Positions 57,465 to 64,000 of a DNA stretch of 64,000 nt are shown here, in pieces. The notes below the pieces were generated by a model. It made no database searches. It had not been told where the DNA came from and saw nothing but the letters and a program-made list of their open reading frames with translations. Origin of the DNA: Paragonimus skrjabini miyazakii (Eukaryota > Platyhelminthes > Trematoda > Plagiorchiida > Troglotrematidae); assembly GCA_014338405.1 (NCBI GenBank), contig JTDE01002099.1:36288-100287 (forward strand), read 5' to 3'. Made by a program: the position numbers and the translations under genes. Numbering within the stretch: position 1 is the first letter of the stretch; every line of letters begins with the position of its first letter.

Positions 57465-60400
57465 CTGTGGGGAAGCAAAAAGCACCTTTGTAAATTGAAA
57501 GAAACATAAGATAAATTGAAGATGAAATTCCAGTTTAGAGCCCCATAATCCAGTTTGGGCCAACATGTCCATGTAATTATGGCGCGTAATAATTTTAAAC
57601 TAGCACATTGATTTAACGTTCTTTTCAGCTACACAAAAACTAACATACCTTAAATTACGCTCTTGTGAGAACTTAGTCAATTGTGTACATTTAATAAGCA
57701 ATGTATGACTTTGATGTGAACGCAAGGTGTGTGTTAGGTCAGTGGCGCAGTATCCATTAACATTGTCTCAAACGTACTGTAGCTACAGTTCACCTCAGTA
57801 TCCGGAAACAGATACGTACTATTGGTTAGTTCTAACAAGAGTAAATTCAAAGTTGTGTTGTGTTCCTAAAATGGGTGTTCAAGGAGTCGTAACTATAGTT
57901 TGTTGATTTTGGTCAGATGTGTGAAGTAGGCCACTTGTGCCCATCAATCAACGGCCCAAACTTTATGATGAACAAGCTACTTCCTGAAAAAAAGTGTTGT
58001 GTGCATTCTGTAAGTTAAGTTGAAATTTTGATTTGTCAGGAAAAATTATTTTTGTAATTTCCAGCCATGACGTATTTAAAAATGACGTTTTGCAACACTA
58101 GTGTGAAAAAGGTTTAATTTTCAGGAAGTCAATTTAAGTCACCTAAATTGTAAGATTACAGTATTATTAAGTATACTGCTAAATTTTAGACGTGGGAGTT
58201 AAAGAAATTTAAAATCATAGTACTTTACCGTACTCAACAGTCTGCTGCTACTTTTTAATTACGGACCTTACTTATGCGATTAATTCTAAGCCTGTTTTTT
58301 ACAGCAAGAGTTGACCACTAGTTTAGAAATCCAAAATGCCCAATTTTGAATCACTGTCTCTACGAGTTTCATTGTAATTATCTTCTCATTTGCATAAAAG
58401 TGCTCGTTTTAAGGTTTTCAAAATGACAATCATAGAAGGTTTCCTTGTTTAACTTCCATATGAGTGGAGATACTGATATTGCACAGTTATTACTGCTACC
58501 GTGTAACCTATGTCAGCTGAAAAGTTTGGCTTACTAGACGTCATGAAGACAACCGGTCACACTTGATTTGCTGACTGATGCACTGGAGTAATCGATCTAC
58601 TGTCCGTGAATTTTCCGTCGCTTTCAGCAACGAGGATCAATATATGTGTGCATTCACAACCATTTTATCGGCAGCTACCGTCTTCAGAGACAGGTAGAAC
58701 ATTCACTAGGTTGAACTGATACACAACAGCTCTTAATGCTACCACTTTCCCCTGGTGTGCCAAGAAACTCGGACCTTATATCCTGAAGTATTTTAGCAAT
58801 ATTCTGCCATATCTTCAACATACAGCCATCAGGCGTTTGATACGAATCGATAGCCTTGATTAAACAACCCGATATGAATGTGGTGTTGTTTCATTGAGAC
58901 GACGCAGCCGTAATCTCTGCTTATAATTTGTCGTTTGTTGTAAAATATAATTAGTCTGATTTTGATTACATTTTAGCCAAACAACTCTTGTGTATTAAGC
59001 CTCCTTTTAGCGAGAACTATAGATTTTTCTTGTCTTCTTTAACAATGTATGGCGGTCAAATATTGGTGTTAACTATTGATGTTGGTGTCGTGATAGTGTT
59101 ATTTTGAGAATAAGGTGCCCCCGTGCCAACGTATGATTGGTGATGTCTCGTATTCCCGTATGCTCTGACGAGTAGGCCGCCGTTACTAAACTACCGTTCA
59201 TCTGTTATCGCATGGTGTTTATTTTGTTCTTATGTAAAAACAGAAATATTGGCCAACATTTCAAAGTTCTGGTTTATGCTCTTACTTCAGATATTTCAAA
59301 TACAACATACCGTACTTCATCAAGTGTCAAGTAACTCTATAGTCAATCAGAAACACTAGGTAAAATATGAGTATCTTTCAAGAACCATATTTACTAACGG
59401 CGTTTTTAATTTATATTATCCTCCAGTTCACTGTTGAGTGTGTGGGAACTCGTCTCGTAATCTGTACTGCTGACCATTGTAATAAAATCACAAAACGGAG
59501 TCAGCGTTTTAAACTCTACAGACCTGTACAAAGATGAGCAATATGGGTTGCGGCGGTCAAAACCGTAGTCCCCCTACCCTACGAGTTTCGTGGGCATATT
59601 TCCTGCAACGCCCATTGTCTTCATTCAAAACTGATGCACCATTTCCGACGTACAGTGGATGCGTAACCGTTCACTTGGTGTGATGTAGACAACCTGACTA
59701 TGTTATGGGCGCCTCTGTAGACATATTTTGTGTGAGCATTGATGAATACTGGTCATTCACTTAGCCAACATTTCACATCCTTACGTGAGATCATCGTTCT
59801 TTATCCGATCTAATCCAATTTTTTCACATTCAACCTCCCTACGGATAAACATTAAAACAACTGATGATCTATTGGGCTATGGAAAACGTGCTGATGAGTC
59901 AGGTGACCTGAACATATCCACAACAAACTGTCCACATGCGAGATATTGCCTAGTACACAGACTACACCGTCAATCATTGAATCTAAACAAACCAACTACA
60001 AGAACATTTGTTCTAAATTTGAACGGGTGGCACGTTTGACTTGGATTGAAATAATTAGGGCTACTTGTATAGAAAAATGAGCACTGATGAGTGAATGAAA
60101 ACTCGACAGTAACACAAGAAGACGCGAACGATGTTCATCAAGATGGCCTGGCTACAACAAACCGCTTTTTTATTTTGAGCAGATGGTTACTCGGTCGGTG
60201 CACGTCTAACGCAGCTGGACGACAGCAAAGCAGACCACAGAAATATATGCTTATACGATCCCTGCGGACCGGCCGCCCCAATCAACCCTGTCACATTTAG
60301 CCCTGCAGCGTAAAAATAACAAAGTGCCTTTGGCCTAACCTGAACAAATAAGGGAACTATATGAAATTTAACGTGGAAGCTGATACGGAAAAAGTCCTAG

Positions 60401-61170
60401 ATCTCACATTTAGGCTCCATCAATCTTATTTCCACATTTTTGAGAGCGTACCTGCGCACTGTTTTTCGCAAACAAACCAGTAGGTGATAACGCCCTTAAT
60501 GGCAATTTTTTCTTCTAACATACCGACTGAAATAGCTGAACACTTGGTCCTGAGAAAACTGTAAGGTACAGCAAACACTGGGGTGGCTTTCGTGAAGTGC
60601 TGCCAAAACACCAAAGTTCTTACAAACAAATTATTAGACTCACGGACAGGGCGGGTCAGTCCCACTGTGTGAAGTGTATCGGTCTCAAATTCACTCTCTC
60701 TTACTGAGATGACGCACTTTGGAGACAAAGCCGACAGCATTTCTTCACCAGCATAATCAATTGGTCACTCCCCTATTTAAAGTGAGTCCTTGAATTTCGT
60801 AATTACTTCGGAGCTTATCGTAGCGCATACCCAACCATCCATAAATTTTGGATCGAGTTCAGTGCGTCTGGCCTATGTGGTTGTCTTATAACTCTTAGGA
60901 ACCCCTCATTGTCCCGTAGATGGTCCGCAACATGACAATGACTAACGCTTCTCAGGCACACAGCATGGGAAGATTGTGAATCCGGGTGAAACAAATGAAA
61001 AACAGTCAACAGATAGTTTGTAATACCAATTAATGTATGAACTAGACTGTGAAACACGTTCATAGTTTTTCTCAATAAAATAGCCGTCAACCAGAAAATC
61101 GTTACCGATTCAAATACGACCAAACTTTTGATATCTGTTCGACAGTTCATTAGCAATTCACTTTTAAATA
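57465..61170. other. No gene recognised
   Basis: AT-rich. Two fairly long minus ORFs lie close together at the end (60426-60740 and 60815-61186, 104 and 123 codons), with no motif that I recognise; they may be an old pseudogene or chance. Confidence 0.35.
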
Positions 61171-61320
61171 ACGTTGGTGGAATCACTCATAAACTACTTG
61201 AGCAAACCAATGGAGGTGGTTTAATATCCTGATCATTTGGTACAGTCCATATAGTAGAGTGGGCTGGGTTAATAACTAAGTCCAAATGTGAAACATCCAA
61301 ACTTCCTTTTAGCTTCTTAC
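61171..61320 (+). repeat. tRNA-related SINE, third family, truncated copy 4
   Basis: ACGTTGGTGGAATCACTCA, CTGATCATTTGGTACAGTCC and AAGTCCAAATGTGAAACATC match the first 150 bases of the family. The tRNA-like 3' part is missing. Same orientation as the other three. Confidence 0.65.
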
Positions 61321-61632
61321 TTGATTTTATAGAGTAAATACAGCATACGGATGAGGCCGTGATCACTCATAACTGAGTCTCACCTAACCTATTACATCTT
61401 CCATCTCACTCAGTATTAATAGTCAGTAACTCGGCTAATAAAACGATTTACCTTAAAGAAGAGAAACGTTTTTTGCCAAATTCATTTCGAAATCTAAGTT
61501 TTTGCGTGTGATCGATATACTCTGACTAAACGTGCATCTACACAATGCAAACAAATTAGTCAGTTTTACGGCGGCTTTCGTAGGAGTTGAGCTACAGAAA
61601 TTTTATTCATTTGAAAAGCGCAGTTCATGTCG

Positions 61633-61633
<1 letters not shown>

Positions 61634-61668
<35 letters not shown>
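61634..61668 (+). repeat. (TA)n microsatellite
   Basis: Seventeen uninterrupted TA units. Likely polymorphic. Confidence 0.95.
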
Positions 61669-61671
<3 letters not shown>

Positions 61672-62250
61672 TATTAAGATTGTCAAATACCAAAATGTAC
61701 TTTTACAAACCGATCAATTCTGAACTATACAAATGATGCACTTTGAATCGTCGATACAGCACTTTTTTCTCTATGTTGAATGACCATTTGTGGACACGTT
61801 ACAGAATCACAGATGTACTTTTGTCAAACTTGTCACTGGATGTCACGATTCAACAAAAAAACAAGTCACAAAAAGTAGCTGCAATAACTATTTCTAACAG
61901 CCATCCCGATAGCGCTTTCAGCGGTTTGTTTCGAGTAACGAAAAGAAACAAACTCTTTACCAACCATTAGGATGCTGCCACTTATTTTGTTATCATTTAT
62001 TGCTATCAAAAAATAGTGTAGTAAGCTGCCTCTTGAATTTAATTTTTCACATACAAACTCGATGGCATTCGCATACACATTACTATCAAGTGTTCTACGC
62101 TTATAATTATAAGGCAGATTTTATCATTCAACAAGATGAAGTAAACCTGTTAGCATAGTATGAGGTATGTGTATGTTCTAACGTGTGCCGACTGTATTTA
62201 TCTACCAGACCAGTAGTTTGTTAAATATGGCTTTTTAACTTCAAAAGTAA

Positions 62251-62487
62251 CTATTTTTTTACATCTTCCAGTTTAATCAAAAGGTGTTCAGTTTTCAGTA
62301 CAGCCGTTCGTAGCAAAAGATACAACTCATCAAAAACTAACCTGTGTCTACTGGGAAGATAAAGTCTATTGTCCTCACTCACTTTGTTCTCTGACCTAAA
62401 TAAAGGCTCCGGCTCAGATCTCATTTTGATAGTACGAATCGACCTTATATCGAAACTTTCTAAATTGACCAATGTTATGTTCGACAC
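62251..62487 (-). CDS. Candidate coding segment, unknown
   Basis: A 78-codon frame ending LVFDELYLLLRTAVLKTEHL then LIKLEDVKK and a stop. The charged, helical C-terminus looks protein-like. A possible acceptor (CCTTTATTTAG) and donor (ACACAG/GTTAGT) inside it would instead define a 54-base exon. No family recognised; a chance ORF is possible. Confidence 0.2.
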   Translation of the reverse strand: MSNITLVNLESFDIRSIRTIKMRSEPEPLFRSENKVSEDNRLYLPSRHRLVFDELYLLLRTAVLKTEHLLIKLEDVKK

Positions 62488-62795
62488 AGGAAGGTTATAT
62501 ACATGAGATCAACTTACTGGTAGATAGTAGGGAATTTTCAGTTACCACAACTTGAATAGTATTCACAACTGAAAACAGTTTCTGCGTTTCCATAAGCGTT
62601 TTAGCTAAGTCTTTCAGAACCGATGTCATGTAATAATCAGGGTGTAATTAAAACTTTAAATGACGTAATAATTTTGAGGGTACGTCAAAGTAGTTCCGAA
62701 CCTGGGGTATATAAACTAATTTATTTCTTCTTCCGTGGCCTAAATTAATGACTACAATTAAGGACTACAATCTGTCATTTATTCACTGGCCGTAT

Positions 62796-62859
62796 GTTCG
62801 ATTCTCTGGCATGCGTGGTGCTGATGAAACATAACTAGGCCGAAACAACTGTCCACCAC
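62796..62859 (+). ncRNA. Pol III B-box followed by a hammerhead ribozyme motif
   Basis: GTTCGATTC (62796-62804) fits a B-box. Eleven bases later the hammerhead starts: helix I GTGGTG (62815-62820) with CACCAC (62854-62859), six perfect pairs; core CTGATGA (62821-62827); GAAA (62842-62845); helix III AC...GT and cleavage base C62853. The helix II segment AACATAACTAGGCC does not pair, so this copy is probably weak or dead. The order B-box then ribozyme is that of the SINE at 7160-7412, but the sequences differ, suggesting another subfamily. The A-box is not clear. Confidence 0.7.
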
Positions 62860-63925
62860 TTCGCTGGTGGTCACTGGAACCGATCGTTTGCAAAAAACTT
62901 TTCTCAACCCATGCCGAGGCTGTGGACGTTTGCAGGCCAACCAAAAAACAGCTGATCGATTTCAACCTATGAGTAAAGGGAAGCGCGACGGTTAAGGAAA
63001 CTAAATACAAAACTGCTCAATAGATACGAATAGATACGAAGCGCATGGGTAACATTAACTGAAATATCTAATCCAAACCGATTTTGTTCATATAGCAGTA
63101 TTGATTTACTTGTTTACTTTGCCTTTGAGCTAGGCTAGATGGACTGTATTCATCAACTAGTCTGGCCGTGTAGGTGCTATAAACCATTCTGCAGTACCAT
63201 CCGAAGTGAGCTGACAGTACACCACGTTATCGTTTATCCATGGCTACTATCCAAGTGAGGTCTTGTTTACGACACGATGGTGACTTGCTGGAATCCAATA
63301 ACACAGCTTCGCCTTTATTTGTTATGATCGATTGTTTCGGCGCAACTCTTATGTAGCAAGCCTAAGAACGAATTACTGAAACCTAAGTTGATTTGCCACG
63401 GTTTGTTTGTCAGAATTACCTCAGGAAATTGTAGACGCTTTAAACCAACTCTGTCTATGGTTTTTCAGGGCCCGACTAACAATCATATAACCAAGGATTT
63501 AAGCAGCTACTATTACAACTTCTTCTGACTAAGTTTAAATAGTGTGCAAATATTCAGCTGACGTGAAATTCTGTCTGTCACACTGTAGTGCGGACATGCA
63601 CTAAATTAACGTTTTCTTAGGTATACGCAGCAATACCAAACGCGTAGTAAAAATACAGATAACTGTAGAGATTTAAAACATATTATGCGATAAGACGATG
63701 CCGACACACAGAAGCAGCTAGGAGGCTAAATATCTGACCGTCAAGCGCGCGAGCAAGCCGGAAGAGTGTATATGTCGCGATTGGCGCGCATAGGCCCACA
63801 AATATGTGAGCAAACAAACAACCGCGCTCGCACTCATCAAGCAGACGGCAAGCAAAGATCCTTAAGATCCTATGTACAATATGAGTTAATATTTGGGGAA
63901 GGATTTTACACATCGTACAGCAAGC
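62860..63925. other. No gene recognised; sequence before the gap is less AT-rich
   Basis: From about 63700 the sequence becomes richer in CG (GCGCGCGAG, GTCGCGATTGGCGCGC, CCGCGCTCGC), unlike the rest of the window, and runs into the assembly gap. This may be the edge of a repeat that broke the assembly. Confidence 0.4.
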
Positions 63926-64000
63926 NNNNNNNNNNNNNNNNNNNNNNNNNNNNNNNNNNNNNNNNNNNNNNNNNNNNNNNNNNNNNNNNNNNNNNNNNNN
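63926..64000. other. Assembly gap (run of N)
   Basis: Seventy-five N to the end of the window. Confidence 1.

Noticed and set aside
60426..61186. Two adjacent long minus ORFs (104 and 123 codons)
   Set aside because: No motif, repeat or splice evidence; part overlaps a truncated SINE; possibly chance or an unrecognisable pseudogene.

Overview
The window looks like eukaryotic, AT-rich, gene-poor DNA from a parasitic flatworm, most likely a digenean fluke. This is inferred from the repeats: two Penelope-like retroelement copies with GIY-YIG endonuclease remains, an RTE/SR2-like non-LTR element, and tRNA-derived SINEs carrying hammerhead ribozymes (the architecture of the schistosome Sm-alpha family). 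A real gene with a 41-bp intron supports it. There are no bacterial-style operons, and almost all long ORFs are chance or repeat-derived. The last 75 bases are an assembly gap.

Genes. The best-supported is complete, on the minus strand at 53432-53886: a two-exon, 137-residue homologue of C20orf85/LLC1 (CIMIP1), a ciliary microtubule inner protein. At 17843-18156 (minus) lie the first two exons of a secreted Ly6/Quiver-like protein: a signal-peptide exon, an 88-bp intron and a cysteine-rich exon. At 21280-21856 (plus) three short ORF segments join in frame through good splice sites and predict part of an unrecognised protein. A few other isolated candidate exons are listed with low confidence.

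Repeats, left to right: a hammerhead motif at 134-175; a head-to-head pair of decayed ribozyme-SINE copies at 2700-3020; a ribozyme SINE at 7160-7412 (plus a 3' fragment at 6926-6978); a Penelope-like copy at 8910-10275; a fold-back element with a hammerhead at 16446-16640; second-family tRNA SINEs at 17040-17170 and 43245-43420; solo LTRs at 22788-23273 and 29918-30417; a third tRNA-related SINE family at 24378-24650, 31425-31700, 37340-37610 and 61171-61320, all in the same orientation; a SINE body fragment at 28855-28965; an RTE-type element at 34206-36352 interrupted by what looks like a Gag fragment; a 5'-truncated Penelope-like copy at 49960-51241; and a ribozyme with an upstream Pol III B-box at 62796-62859.

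The unifying theme is the hammerhead ribozyme. Six sites on different elements keep the three-way-junction layout: four have an unmutated CTGANGA core and two carry core changes. All have a very short helix III that is a perfect or near palindrome, the configuration known from Penelope-like elements in which cleavage may need dimers.
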